Notes: generated from the sequence alone by a model not told the origin. 64,000 bases of DNA from Alphaproteobacteria bacterium (GCA_017477185.1 JAFUXF010000035.1:36851-100850), one strand, 5' to 3'. Shown: positions 1 to 8,766, counted from the stretch's first letter. Program-made: numbers and translations.

Positions 1-652
1 CATTGCCCTGAATATGGTTATCCAAATAAATATGGCTAATATGTTTATTCAAAGGCCATCCCGTCATATCGTCAATATCGACACCCTGAACATCTAATGA
101 CCAAGATAAATAAGGTGTCTGTTGGTGTTTTGCATGTAACGACAGGGTTTTAACGGAACACAAATTTTCAATTTGTATATCTTTTACCGATAAATTAATT
201 TCTTTTGCTGCATCATTTTTCAATCGCAACTGAATATCAGCTCCCGGCAAAAAAATACGCCAAATACGTTTATTTACCTGAAAATTTTGCTGACTTCCCA
301 AATAAATATCAACAGTGCTTCGATTAAACAACCCGACATCAACATTCAATTCTTCGGTTGTCCATTGTACAAAATCTTTCTCATCCAACGAATAAATTCT
401 AAAATTTTTAATACGCATAATTTGCCACGGAGAAAAACTATAAAACCGCAGATTATCGTAAGCAAAATCATACCCGATTGACTGTAAATTCTTTTCTAAT
501 TCATCAAACTTACTTTTGAGTATTCCTATTGCATAACTACGGCTAAAAAACATCGTCATCAACCACAAACAAATGCCAAAAGAAATCAAGCCGGATAGCA
601 ACAATATCCGATAACGATATACTTTTTTCCACACATTATATTTTTTTAACAT
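1..652 (-). CDS. DUF2125-like membrane-anchored protein (partial, 3' end outside window)
   Basis: I translated this frame by hand from an ATG at 652. It stays open for 217 codons to the window edge. The protein begins with a basic stretch and one hydrophobic segment (about residues 15-37), then a periplasmic-looking beta-rich region with a GYDFAYDNLRFYSFSPW stretch near residue 60. Anchor, length so far and position after plsC in the ftsE-ftsX-DUF218-plsC operon match the alphaproteobacterial DUF2125 family, whose function is unknown. The start lies 4 bases after the plsC stop, so the two are probably cotranscribed. Family assignment is from memory of pattern and synteny. Confidence 0.6.
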   Translation of the reverse strand, partial: MLKKYNVWKKVYRYRILLLSGLISFGICLWLMTMFFSRSYAIGILKSKFDELEKNLQSIGYDFAYDNLRFYSFSPWQIMRIKNFRIYSLDEKDFVQWTTEELNVDVGLFNRSTVDIYLGSQQNFQVNKRIWRIFLPGADIQLRLKNDAAKEINLSVKDIQIENLCSVKTLSLHAKHQQTPYLSWSLDVQGVDIDDMTGWPLNKHISHIYLDNHIQGN

Positions 653-656
653 CAAC

Positions 657-1415
657 CTATCCTTTAACCAAATTTTTAGCTGTATTTGGATAATTTTTAA
701 CCGTTTCCTGATTTAGCACCTGACATTTACTTTCTATTTTTTGTTGCAGCAGCGACATAAACTCTTTCTTATCTAATCCCTTAGGTAATGGTTCTAAAAA
801 TTCAATAATCACTTTTCCTCTACGACGCAAAAAAGATTTTTTAGCCCAGACCAATCCGGTATTCAATGCGACAGGAACAACTGGCACATCTAAATTTTGC
901 GCCAAAAAGACCAACCCCGGTTTATATTCGCCACAAGTTCCGGCTTTCATTCTTGTCCCTTCAGGAAAAATAATAACGGAACGCCCTTCCGCTATTCTCT
1001 GTTTAACGTTTCGAAGCATTCCCTTCATGGCGGCACCGCCTGCCGAACGATCTACAGCCACCATGCCATAAAAATATTGCGCCCATCCGAAAATCGGAAT
1101 ATATGTCAATTCCTTCTTCAAAACAAAAGCCATATCTTTTACAATAGTTGACATAATATATGTTTCCAGAGCCGATTCGTGTTTTGAAGCATAAAGAGCC
1201 GGACCATTCTGAATATATTGTTTTCCTCGAACTTCTATAGTAATGCCGGCCACATATTTAAGACAAAAAACTAAAAAAGGTAAAAACATATACGTCCATA
1301 ACTTAATTGTTGCTTTTTTCGAAAAAATACCGATAACCGAAGTAACAATACACCCGACAGCTAATGTTCCATACCCCAAAACATTAAAAATCAGCGATCT
1401 CAAAAACAACATCAT
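657..1415 (-). CDS. plsC: 1-acyl-sn-glycerol-3-phosphate acyltransferase
   Basis: PlsC converts lysophosphatidate to phosphatidate at the inner membrane, a central step of phospholipid synthesis. Two hydrophobic segments precede an acyltransferase domain with block I KHESALET (His near residue 79, HX4E form common in alphaproteobacteria) and block III FPEGTR near residues 150-155. The frame is open to an ATG at 1445, but that start would overlap the upstream gene. The ATG at 1415 has AAAGGA at good spacing and fits the family N-terminus; a second ATG follows directly at 1412. At about 252 residues it is normal length. Confidence 0.9.
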   Translation of the reverse strand: MMLFLRSLIFNVLGYGTLAVGCIVTSVIGIFSKKATIKLWTYMFLPFLVFCLKYVAGITIEVRGKQYIQNGPALYASKHESALETYIMSTIVKDMAFVLKKELTYIPIFGWAQYFYGMVAVDRSAGGAAMKGMLRNVKQRIAEGRSVIIFPEGTRMKAGTCGEYKPGLVFLAQNLDVPVVPVALNTGLVWAKKSFLRRRGKVIIEFLEPLPKGLDKKEFMSLLQQKIESKCQVLNQETVKNYPNTAKNLVKG

Positions 1416-1429
1416 ATGGTTCCTTTCAG

Positions 1430-1999
1430 TCAGACATTGAAACACATTGCCCGAACAAAGGCAAATAAAAATTTATTATATTCTGACGCTAAAAAGTAAA
1501 AACTATCTAAACTTTTCCACCAAGATGTTGCTACTTTTTCAGAATAAACCGGATGTAAAATAATTTTTACATCATGATTCCAACGCCTAAACTCAACCAA
1601 ACTCCGAAATAAATGATAATTTGAAGTCACTAAACGAATGGACTGAATGTTGTTTTCTTTTATCCAATTGCTGGTTTCTCGCGCATTTTCAAAAGTATTA
1701 GTTGCTATCTTATCCAGCGTAATTTCTTTATGCGTAAAAATTTTAATATCACCCCTTTTTTTCAACGCATTCAAAGAAACATTCGCCGGCACACCGGAAA
1801 TAAACAATCGTTCAGACATTCCCTGATTGAGCAAACTGGCTGCCTCAGACAAACGATGCCTTCCTCCTGTTAGTACGACAATTGCATCCGTTTTAGTTGT
1901 GACATCTTGTGTCAGATGATTGATTTTATAATCGAAGCAGATTAACCCGCCTAACCAACAAAAAAACGCAAAAATAAAAAAACAAACGACTTTTTTCAT
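1430..1999 (-). CDS. YdcF/SanA-like DUF218 protein
   Basis: Small envelope protein with an N-terminal signal anchor (residues 3-22) followed by a DUF218 domain. The hallmark DAIVVLTGGRHRLSEA lies near residue 40, and RLVTSNYHLFRSLVEFR is the second conserved block. Members include ElyC, SanA and YdcF, linked to envelope integrity and polyprenyl-carrier metabolism; the exact reaction here is unknown. It starts 9 bases after the ftsX stop, and its 3' end lies just before plsC, so it is an internal operon gene. Synteny with ftsEX and plsC is typical of alphaproteobacteria. Confidence 0.8.
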   Translation of the reverse strand: MKKVVCFFIFAFFCWLGGLICFDYKINHLTQDVTTKTDAIVVLTGGRHRLSEAASLLNQGMSERLFISGVPANVSLNALKKRGDIKIFTHKEITLDKIATNTFENARETSNWIKENNIQSIRLVTSNYHLFRSLVEFRRWNHDVKIILHPVYSEKVATSWWKSLDSFYFLASEYNKFLFAFVRAMCFNV

Positions 2000-2008
2000 A
2001 TAAATTCT

Positions 2009-2923
2009 CTACATAAATTTAACCAACGTGTGCTTTACAGTGTAATAAGCCGTTATCATAGCCATAAGTGAAGAAAAAAACGGCAAACTGAATATAATTC
2101 CCCAATCCAGCATTGATAAAGATGTCTCGCTGACGATTCCACCCTCTATCTGTTTTGCTAAACCGGAAACAACATAAATCGTAGGAATAATCAGGACCAA
2201 ACCATAAATTCCGCCAACAAACCCTAAAAAAGCTGTCTTATGAGCATATTGTTGAGCAACATAAGTATCTTTTGCTCCCATAAGATGCAAAATTTCAATA
2301 ACATAGCGGTGCAAACCAAGGCTTGTTTGTGTACAATAAAAAATAGCACCCGAAGTAACAACCACCACCAATAACAAAACAACCAAGGCCAACAAACGCA
2401 AACTGTCAGCAAAATTTATCAGCTTATCAAGCCATAATTTATGATCATCTATTGACGCCAATGGAGAAACTTCTGCCAACTTCTCAGCCAATTGCATAAA
2501 ATCAATTTCCGCATCTTTCCTAATTTTAACATCGATCAACCGCGGAACAGGCAAATCAGAGACATCAACTCCATCACCCAACCATGGCTGTATTAAATAG
2601 TTTAACTGCTTATCTGTTAACGGTTCTGCTTTTTCCACCCCTTCATACTGATTTAAGAATTCAACAGCTTTACTCTGCTGACGCAAAACCTCCGCCTGAG
2701 CAGCATCCTTATTATCCTCCACAATAGGCATAATTTGTACAGTCAACGACCCGAGAATACTTTCATTCCAAGCATTCAACATTGCATTAATTGAAAGGAC
2801 ACCGGCTAACGTAACCCCAAAGAGAAAAACAGAAATACAAACCATAATTTGTAAAAACACACTGGAGTTATCGTCTTGCAAAGGAACCTCTTGCTTACGC
2901 GCCGTTACAACATTTTTGGTCAT
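2009..2923 (-). CDS. ftsX: Cell division ABC transporter permease FtsX
   Basis: FtsX is the membrane partner of the FtsE ATPase and controls peptidoglycan hydrolases at the septum. The protein has one N-terminal membrane segment (about residues 25-50), an extracytoplasmic domain of about 120 residues, then three membrane segments in the C-terminal half, the FtsX topology. The frame is open to 2956, but the ATG at 2923 sits one base after the ftsE stop with GGAG upstream, so I chose it. The two genes are almost certainly translationally coupled. Confidence 0.9.
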   Translation of the reverse strand: MTKNVVTARKQEVPLQDDNSSVFLQIMVCISVFLFGVTLAGVLSINAMLNAWNESILGSLTVQIMPIVEDNKDAAQAEVLRQQSKAVEFLNQYEGVEKAEPLTDKQLNYLIQPWLGDGVDVSDLPVPRLIDVKIRKDAEIDFMQLAEKLAEVSPLASIDDHKLWLDKLINFADSLRLLALVVLLLVVVVTSGAIFYCTQTSLGLHRYVIEILHLMGAKDTYVAQQYAHKTAFLGFVGGIYGLVLIIPTIYVVSGLAKQIEGGIVSETSLSMLDWGIIFSLPFFSSLMAMITAYYTVKHTLVKFM

Positions 2924-2924
2924 T

Positions 2925-3677
2925 TCACAATCTCCTCTCTGTTCCATCCAAAACAACGGGGCGATAAATTTTTAATCCTTTATTTTGCAAATGCAGCCGA
3001 GGGAAAGGAAAATCCGTTATCAATCGCTCACTATGCGTCGCAATAACAACCGTTGTCCCCAACTTATTCAATTCTACAAACAATTTCATCAATTTATTGG
3101 CAATATCGCTATCAACGTTACCGGTCGGTTCATCTGCCAATAAAATTTCCGGACGATTTATAACAGCTCGCGCAATAGCAACTCTTTGCTTTTCTCCGCC
3201 TGATAACGTTGACGCCCGATCATTTATCTTTTTACTTAATTCGACCCACTGTAATAACTCTGTTACTCTTTTGCGGACTTCTCTTTCTTCCATTCCGCAG
3301 ACACGCAAAGGCAACGCCACATTATCAAATGCCGTCATATGATCCAGCAATCTGAAATCTTGAAACACAACGCCAATTCGTCGCCGCAATAAAGCCAAAC
3401 AATCTCTATCAGCAAACGCAATATTTCTACCGAAAATTTTAACGATTCCTCTTGATGCTTTTTGAGACAAATACATCATACTTAAAAGAGATGTTTTACC
3501 GGCACCGCTTTTTCCTGTCAAAAAATGAAAAGACCCGCGACGCAATGTCAGATTTATATCACTTAAGACCTCTGCACCTTGTCCGTAGCGTATTCCAACA
3601 TTCTGCATTCCGATAATTGTATCTACATCACTGATATTATCTGCCAAGATTCTTCCTCCGCTTTTTTTTGCTAGCAT
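2925..3677 (-). CDS. ftsE: Cell division ATP-binding protein FtsE
   Basis: ATPase of the FtsEX complex at the divisome. All ABC motifs are visible: Walker A GKSGAGKTSL near residue 55, signature LSGGEKQRVAIARA near 158, Walker B LLADEPTGNVD near 178 and a switch His in IATHSERL. The N-terminus is about 20 residues longer than usual; an internal ATG at 3608 would give a standard protein, but neither start has a strong ribosome-binding site. It is the first gene of a leftward operon and is divergent from the zinc-ribbon gene at 3762; the 84-base gap must hold both promoters. Confidence 0.93.
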   Translation of the reverse strand: MLAKKSGGRILADNISDVDTIIGMQNVGIRYGQGAEVLSDINLTLRRGSFHFLTGKSGAGKTSLLSMMYLSQKASRGIVKIFGRNIAFADRDCLALLRRRIGVVFQDFRLLDHMTAFDNVALPLRVCGMEEREVRKRVTELLQWVELSKKINDRASTLSGGEKQRVAIARAVINRPEILLADEPTGNVDSDIANKLMKLFVELNKLGTTVVIATHSERLITDFPFPRLHLQNKGLKIYRPVVLDGTERRL

Positions 3678-3761
3678 ACAGCAAGAATTATATTTAATAA
3701 AATGTTTTTTTACTTTGATTAAATGGTTTTTAATAATATATTGAACTAAAGAGGTAAAAAA

Positions 3762-4661
3762 ATGAAAATATACTGTCCTAAATGTAATACTTGCTATTCT
3801 ATTGATGAAACTTTAATTCCGACTGAGGGGAAAAAAGTACGTTGCCAACGCTGTGGAGAAATTTGGGTATATAAACCGCAAACAGATTCATCAATGCCCC
3901 TCAACGCTGAGGATAACGCCACTAAGGAAAAGATCTCCTTCCCCGAAGATAATATTCATGAAGATGTGGACGATTCCACAATTGCTGAAGCAGAAATTGT
4001 TCCTGATGAAATTTCAGAAACTTTACCGGAAGAAGCACCTCAAACGATTGCAGCAACCGAAGATGGTGAAGCCACAACAACCCCGGCAACTACCGAAGAA
4101 AAACCTGTCTCTGATGAAGAAATCAATAAAATATTTTCTCGCCTCAAGGATGAAACAGATAAACTATCAGAAGAAAAAAGCAACCTCTCTAAACCTAAAA
4201 AAATCTTTCAAACAATCAAAAAATTATTAGGATGGAACAATCGATTGATTATCTCTCTGGAAATTCTCACAATTTTACTAATAATCGGACTGGGGGCTTT
4301 TGCTCAGCGATTCGAAATTGTTCGCAAATTTCCGCAAATGGAAGCTTTTTTCGGACAACTCGGTTTACAAACCAAAGTTATCGGCGAAGGTCTCGATTTT
4401 CAAAATGTAACGCGGAATTATATTGTTGAAAACGATGAAGAACGCCTCAACATCAAAGGGTTTATCGTAAACACCAAAAATTCTGAATTAGAACTCCCTG
4501 TTGTTGTCGTTAATTTCCTCAATAACGATGCCGAACTGCTATCTCAAACCGAACAAAAATTAGAAACGGCGACCATAAAAGCCGGAGAAAAAGTACCATT
4601 TAATTTGTATACGACCAAACCTACAGATGATGCTAAATTTGTAGTTTTGACCTTTAAATAG
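3762..4661 (+). CDS. MJ0042-type zinc-ribbon protein with DUF3426-like C-terminus
   Basis: The N-terminus carries a zinc ribbon: CPKC at residues 5-8 and CQRC at 28-31. An acidic, low-complexity linker follows (about residues 45-150), then one membrane segment (about 162-182) and a beta-rich C-terminal domain of DUF3426 type. This architecture, divergent from ftsEX, is common in alphaproteobacteria; the function is unknown. AAAGAGG lies upstream of the ATG. It converges on the nitroreductase gene with only 3 bases between stop codons and no obvious terminator. Confidence 0.8.
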   Translation: MKIYCPKCNTCYSIDETLIPTEGKKVRCQRCGEIWVYKPQTDSSMPLNAEDNATKEKISFPEDNIHEDVDDSTIAEAEIVPDEISETLPEEAPQTIAATEDGEATTTPATTEEKPVSDEEINKIFSRLKDETDKLSEEKSNLSKPKKIFQTIKKLLGWNNRLIISLEILTILLIIGLGAFAQRFEIVRKFPQMEAFFGQLGLQTKVIGEGLDFQNVTRNYIVENDEERLNIKGFIVNTKNSELELPVVVVNFLNNDAELLSQTEQKLETATIKAGEKVPFNLYTTKPTDDAKFVVLTFK

Positions 4662-4664
4662 GTC

Positions 4665-5201
4665 TTACCATTTTTCCCAGTGGATTTTTTCTGGTTTAAA
4701 TCTGTTATCAGGCTGTTTCGGCTCTGTTTTCGGGTAACCCAAAATAACAATAGCAAGTGGTCTGATATAATCAGGTAAAGCAAACATTTCCTGCAAACCG
4801 GAAATAACTTTCGGCATAGGAGCGGCTCCGCAAAAACAAGCACCGATTCCTTTAGCATGAGCGGCCAAAAGAAGATTCTCCGTTGCCAAAGAGCAGTCTA
4901 TATCTGAATAATTCCAAGTCTCATCCTCTTTGTGTCGGCTAAATGACTGATTGACATTTCCACACACCAAAATCACCGCACTAGCCTCTTTGGCAAATGA
5001 CGTCCAAGGCTGAACATGACGCAATTGCGCCATTTGCTCTTTATCCGTAACCACCAAAAACTCCCATGGTTGCATATTATGCGCCGACGGAGCATATTGT
5101 GCTGCTTTTATAATTTCTTCCAAATCTTCCCGACGGATTTCTTTTGTATTATCAAACTGACGAACGGAACGTCTGGTTAAAATAGCATCAATAGTTTCCA
5201 T
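4665..5201 (-). CDS. Nitroreductase family flavoprotein
   Basis: FMN-dependent NAD(P)H oxidoreductase of the nitroreductase superfamily; the natural substrate cannot be read from sequence. The N-terminal RRSVRQFD block (residues 11-18) and APSAHNMQPWEF near residue 38 are the FMN-binding signatures, and GIGACFCGAAP near 117 and LAIVILGYP near 149 are later conserved blocks. At 178 residues it is a typical short member. A clear AAGGAG ribosome-binding site precedes the ATG, and it starts 12 bases after the stop of the UPF0149-like gene. Confidence 0.88.
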   Translation of the reverse strand: METIDAILTRRSVRQFDNTKEIRREDLEEIIKAAQYAPSAHNMQPWEFLVVTDKEQMAQLRHVQPWTSFAKEASAVILVCGNVNQSFSRHKEDETWNYSDIDCSLATENLLLAAHAKGIGACFCGAAPMPKVISGLQEMFALPDYIRPLAIVILGYPKTEPKQPDNRFKPEKIHWEKW

Positions 5202-5213
5202 AATTATCTCCTT

Positions 5214-5837
5214 TTAGTGTACGGTTCTTTGCAAATTTTCGATTCGCGGTAACACCGAGTTTTCTATCAAAAAAGCAATAGCTTTTTCAACCATTTTATC
5301 GGTAGCAATAAAATGTTTCATAACATTATCCGACACAAATTCACCTTTATTTTTATCGGCCAAAGTAATGTAAACTTCAGCCATTTGCGATAACGAATCA
5401 ATCAATTCCGCCAAATAAGACGGCAGTTTTAAATCTTCCTGTCCGCCCCAAAACCCCTCAACAAAGCCATACTCTATTTCATCATACCGCTGACGACATA
5501 AAGCAATAAAATCAGCTCCATTATCTATTTTGTGATAGGACGAAAGAGTAACCCGATTCTTTTTCACATTTTGAAAAATCTCATCCCATAACCCCATAAA
5601 AAATTTAAAAAATAAATCAGCTTCTTCTTTTGTTTCCAAGCGAGGAGAACGACCTTCCGTCCAAAACGAAGAAATCACATCCGTCGGTCGCAGATTGAGG
5701 TTTGGCGAACAAATCGCGCCACAGAATTTCATTTTGACAACAGATAATGGTGTCAAACAATGATAATGATCTAAAAACTTTTTAAATTTTTCATCCCCGA
5801 GATACTTATTTTCGCTTTGCATTTTTATCTTCTTCAT
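5214..5837 (-). CDS. UPF0149-like hypothetical protein
   Basis: A 207-residue, mostly alpha-helical soluble protein. The segment LTPLSVVKMKFCGAICSPN near residue 28, followed by PTDVISSFW and an acidic helix, resembles the start of the YecA/YgfB (UPF0149) family, but the match is only by pattern. Those proteins have no settled biochemical role. An internal ATG six codons in (5822) is an alternative start; neither has a strong ribosome-binding site. It is cotranscribed with the nitroreductase and divergent from the lipoprotein gene at 5865. Confidence 0.5.
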   Translation of the reverse strand: MKKIKMQSENKYLGDEKFKKFLDHYHCLTPLSVVKMKFCGAICSPNLNLRPTDVISSFWTEGRSPRLETKEEADLFFKFFMGLWDEIFQNVKKNRVTLSSYHKIDNGADFIALCRQRYDEIEYGFVEGFWGGQEDLKLPSYLAELIDSLSQMAEVYITLADKNKGEFVSDNVMKHFIATDKMVEKAIAFLIENSVLPRIENLQRTVH

Positions 5838-5864
5838 ATATATAGTTAACTTAGCACTAATGTA

Positions 5865-6197
5865 ATGGAGTTTTTTAAATTGTCTAGTATAAAAATACTG
5901 AGCGCGCTTTTATTCATGTCTCAACTTTGCGCTTGTGGAGTTCTTGATCCCTATATTGACCGCCGCCGCAACCCCGGCACCGGTAATCCCGACAAACTAT
6001 ATGTCGGGCAATCAAAGCCTGATGCCCCTGCCGTCTGTTACAATCCGCTGCTGAGTGATATGGAAAGTATCCAAAAAATAGCAGATGAAGAATGCGCTAA
6101 GCATGATAAGGAAACGCACGCCGAATTTGTCAATAAAAACAATTTCTCTTGCAAAGTTTTATTACCAACCACCGCTTTTTATAAATGTGTAAAATAG
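5865..6197 (+). CDS. Small predicted lipoprotein
   Basis: A 110-residue protein with a signal peptide ending in a lipobox-like LCAC (Cys near residue 24), predicting lipid attachment in the envelope. The mature part is short and polar and has four further Cys that could form two disulphides (around residues 58, 78, 95 and 108). No enzymatic motif is seen. It ends 10 bases before argS and may share its transcript. The true start could be the second in-frame Met of the signal peptide, which would leave it too short, so the first ATG is preferred. Function unknown. Confidence 0.65.
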   Translation: MEFFKLSSIKILSALLFMSQLCACGVLDPYIDRRRNPGTGNPDKLYVGQSKPDAPAVCYNPLLSDMESIQKIADEECAKHDKETHAEFVNKNNFSCKVLLPTTAFYKCVK

Positions 6198-6207
6198 GAT
6201 TTAAATA

Positions 6208-7935
6208 ATGTCTCTTTCTTTAGAAAAAACAATCAACCAAAAATTGCTGACAATTTTTAGTACATTAGGATTCGATTCTCGTTTTGCCGTTGTCAAAACC
6301 TCAGATCGTCCTGATTTGAGTGATTTTCAGTGCAACGGGGCCCTCGCTTTGGCAAAGAGCGAGCATAAAAACCCACGGGAAATTGCAACTCAGATTGCGG
6401 ATGCACTTAAAAAAGATCCTGATTTTGAAACCATTTCTGTCGACGGTCCCGGATTCATTAATCTCAAAATCAACAATTCTTTATTAGGTAGAATCATCGA
6501 TTCGACAAGTACCGATGAACGCTTAGGCTGCGAAAAAGTTGAAACACCTAAAACTATTGTTTTAGATTTCGGTGGTCCGAATGTTGCCAAAGCCCTCCAC
6601 GTTGGACATTTACGATCCGCCGTTATCGGTGAGTCGATTCGTCGTATTGAAGAATTTGTCGGCAACAAAACAATATCGGACGTTCACTTTGGCGACTGGG
6701 GCACCCCGATGGGTATGATTTTGGCTGAAATCATTCATAAAGACGGCAATTTAAGCAAAGCTGACACTTACAATATAGAAGAAATTTCCGCTTTTTACAA
6801 GCAAGCCAATATCCGTTGTAAAGAGGATGAAGGGGCAAAAGAAACCGCACGTCAAATCACGGCTAAATTGCAAGACGGCAATCCCGAATACCGCAAAGCA
6901 TGGCAACATTTGCGAGATGTTTCCGTTGCCGCGGTTAAGAAAAATTATGATGAGCTTGATGCGCATTTTGACCTATGGCTCGGTGAAAGTGATGCCCACA
7001 AAACTTGCGGTGAGATTGTCAAAATTGCTCAACAAAAAGGTATTTCCGAAGTTGACGACGGTGCAACCATTATCCGTTTGGAAGAAAGCAATAAACCTAA
7101 ACCACCGGTTATTCTTGTTAAAAGTGACGGCGGCTATGCCTACCAAGTCACAGATATTGCCACCATTAAAATGCGCGTTGATGATTTGAAAGCCGACGAA
7201 ATTATATACGTTGTCGACAAACGTCAATCTTTGCACTTTGAGCAGGTTTTTGAAGTAGCCGAAAAACTGGGTATTGCTCCGAACGTTAAATTGCAACATA
7301 TCGGATTCGGAACAGTCAACGGCGCAGACGGCAAACCTTTCAAAACCCGTGATGGCGGTGTGATGAATTTGGAAGATTTGATTAAACTCTCCAAAGACAA
7401 AGTTCGTGAATCAATGCCCGAACCCGATGCCACATACAATGCCGCATATATTGAAAAGTTGACGACACAAATCGCTATGGCGGCCATTAAATTCCAAGAT
7501 TTAAAAAACAATATTGCCTCAGGCTATATTTTTGAGTTGGAAGACTTTGCCAAGTTTGACGGCAAAACAGGTCCGTATATTCAGTATGCCATCGCCCGTA
7601 TTAACTCGATTCTCCGCAAAGCGGATAATATCAAAGAAGGCAATGTTGTCATTACCAATAATGAAGAACGTGATTTGTGTCTTAAGATAATGCAGTTAAA
7701 TAATGTTGTTATGCGTGCCCATGAGAGCAAAGAAACGAGCATTATTTCCGATTATGCTTATACTTTGGCACAAACATTCAGTACTTTTTATAATGCATCA
7801 TCAATCATGAACGCCGAAAGCACGGAAGTTGCCTCTTCTCGTCTGCGTTTAGCCCGTCTGGTCAGAGATATTCTCACCAAATTACTTTATTTGCTCGGTA
7901 TCGAAGCTCCGGAAGTGATGTTAAAGAAAAACTAA
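6208..7935 (+). CDS. argS: Arginyl-tRNA synthetase
   Basis: Charges tRNA-Arg in the cytosol. An N-terminal additional domain is followed by the class I catalytic domain with FGGPNVAKALHVGHLRSA; the HVGH (HIGH box) is at residues 131-134. The family KMSKS position is degenerate (KPFKTRDGG near 375), as in many ArgRS. The C-terminal helical DALR anticodon-binding domain is visible from about residue 455. Length 575 is normal. A weak GGA lies upstream of the ATG. Confidence 0.95.
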   Translation: MSLSLEKTINQKLLTIFSTLGFDSRFAVVKTSDRPDLSDFQCNGALALAKSEHKNPREIATQIADALKKDPDFETISVDGPGFINLKINNSLLGRIIDSTSTDERLGCEKVETPKTIVLDFGGPNVAKALHVGHLRSAVIGESIRRIEEFVGNKTISDVHFGDWGTPMGMILAEIIHKDGNLSKADTYNIEEISAFYKQANIRCKEDEGAKETARQITAKLQDGNPEYRKAWQHLRDVSVAAVKKNYDELDAHFDLWLGESDAHKTCGEIVKIAQQKGISEVDDGATIIRLEESNKPKPPVILVKSDGGYAYQVTDIATIKMRVDDLKADEIIYVVDKRQSLHFEQVFEVAEKLGIAPNVKLQHIGFGTVNGADGKPFKTRDGGVMNLEDLIKLSKDKVRESMPEPDATYNAAYIEKLTTQIAMAAIKFQDLKNNIASGYIFELEDFAKFDGKTGPYIQYAIARINSILRKADNIKEGNVVITNNEERDLCLKIMQLNNVVMRAHESKETSIISDYAYTLAQTFSTFYNASSIMNAESTEVASSRLRLARLVRDILTKLLYLLGIEAPEVMLKKN

Positions 7936-7995
7936 GCTGATTATCCCTTTTCCATGGCAGGGTTAGAAAGAGTAGAAAATAATATTTCAAATTAT

Positions 7996-8029
7996 CCCTC
8001 CCCTTTTTAAGGGGAGGTTAGGAAGGGTT
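7996..8029 (+). repeat. REP-like G/C palindrome unit, single copy
   Basis: CCTCCCC-TTTTTAA-GGGGAGG hairpin followed by the tail TTAGGAAGGGTT. The same unit (hairpin plus TTAGGnnGGGT) occurs at 32760 and, as inverted pairs, at 29112 and 29813. Here it lies between argS and the DUF559 gene and is open in the same frame as that gene. Confidence 0.8.
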
Positions 8030-8089
8030 AACACAACGGAAGACAAGCATAAACGCTACCTTAAAAACGCCCGCACCTTACGCACAAAT

Positions 8090-8380
8090 ATGACTTTAGC
8101 AGAGCAAACTCTTTGGAACAAAGTTCGTCGTAAACAATTAGGATATAAATTTTTAAGGCAATATATCATTGATAATTTATATATTGTCGATTTTATTTGC
8201 TTTGAGAAAAAATTAATTATTGAGTTGGACGGTGGACAACATTGTGAAAACCCTAACGATGTAAAAAGGGACGAATATTTGAAGAATAAAGGATTTTCCG
8301 TTCTTCGATTTTGGAATAATGAAATATCAGAAAACCTTAACGGCTGCTTGGAAACTATAAAACAACATTTAGATAGATAA
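8090..8380 (+). CDS. DUF559 endonuclease-fold (Vsr-like) protein
   Basis: A 96-residue protein with the DUF559 pattern: MTLAEQTLWNKVR, then GYKFLRQY, DFICFEKKLIIELDGGQH (putative PD-(D/E)XK core with D and E near residues 38 and 46) and FSVLRFWNNEI. DUF559 proteins resemble very-short-patch-repair nucleases; no activity is demonstrated for most. The frame is open upstream to 7976 and reads YLKNARTLRTN directly before this ATG, which looks like the usual family N-terminus although no ATG, GTG or TTG start is present there. The gene sits inside a cluster of G/C palindromes, as DUF559 genes often do. Confidence 0.85.
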   Translation: MTLAEQTLWNKVRRKQLGYKFLRQYIIDNLYIVDFICFEKKLIIELDGGQHCENPNDVKRDEYLKNKGFSVLRFWNNEISENLNGCLETIKQHLDR

Positions 8381-8387
8381 ATCTATT

Positions 8388-8682
8388 TATTCCCTCCCTT
8401 ACTGTATTTTCTACTTATTCCCTCCCTATTTGAGGGCTGGAGGAAATAAAATGACCTCAAAATGTCATTTTATGACGACAGGCGAAGGTTTTTTGCTGAG
8501 CAAGGCAGACGATAGTCGCCGATGCGAATGCTAAAAACCAAGTGCCCGACGCCGAAGGCTAGAGGTTAGGGTGGGTAAATAAAAACAGATACAGAATACC
8601 CCTCCTAACCTCCCCTCTAACAGGGGAGGAATATAAAGAATCATATTATCCTTCCCTTTTTTAAGGGAAAGTCAGATAGGGT
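8388..8682. repeat. Cluster of palindromes and hairpins after DUF559
   Basis: This stretch holds no gene. It contains a degenerate unit at 8419-8432, an inserted-looking segment at 8433-8561, an inverted-pair remnant at 8562-8630 (GAGGTTAGGGTGGGT ... CCTCCCC-N-GGGGAGG) and a third degenerate unit at 8646-8682. The inserted segment holds two hairpins: AAAATGAC/GTCATTTT near 8448-8471 and a larger one at 8488-8538 with arms starting GGTTTTT and ending AAAAACC. The layout reads as a REPIN-like pair split by later insertion. Confidence 0.65.
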
Positions 8683-8719
8683 TCTTAAAAAAGGCGGAAT
8701 TTTCTCTTAAGCAAAAAAA

Positions 8720-8747
8720 CACCCGCAGATATAAAAATCTGCGGGTG
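8720..8747 (-). terminator. Rho-independent terminator of the 8767-10311 gene
   Basis: Perfect 11-bp stem CACCCGCAGAT / ATCTGCGGGTG with a 6-base loop, followed on the minus strand by a run of T (plus-strand A run at 8713-8719). It lies 20 bases after the stop codon. Confidence 0.85.
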
Positions 8748-8766
8748 AAGTGATAAAAACAATCAA

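Noticed and set aside
8090..8380. DUF559 gene as an insertion-sequence transposase
   Set aside because: No transposase family motif and no terminal repeats of IS type; the surrounding repeats are REP-like palindromes.
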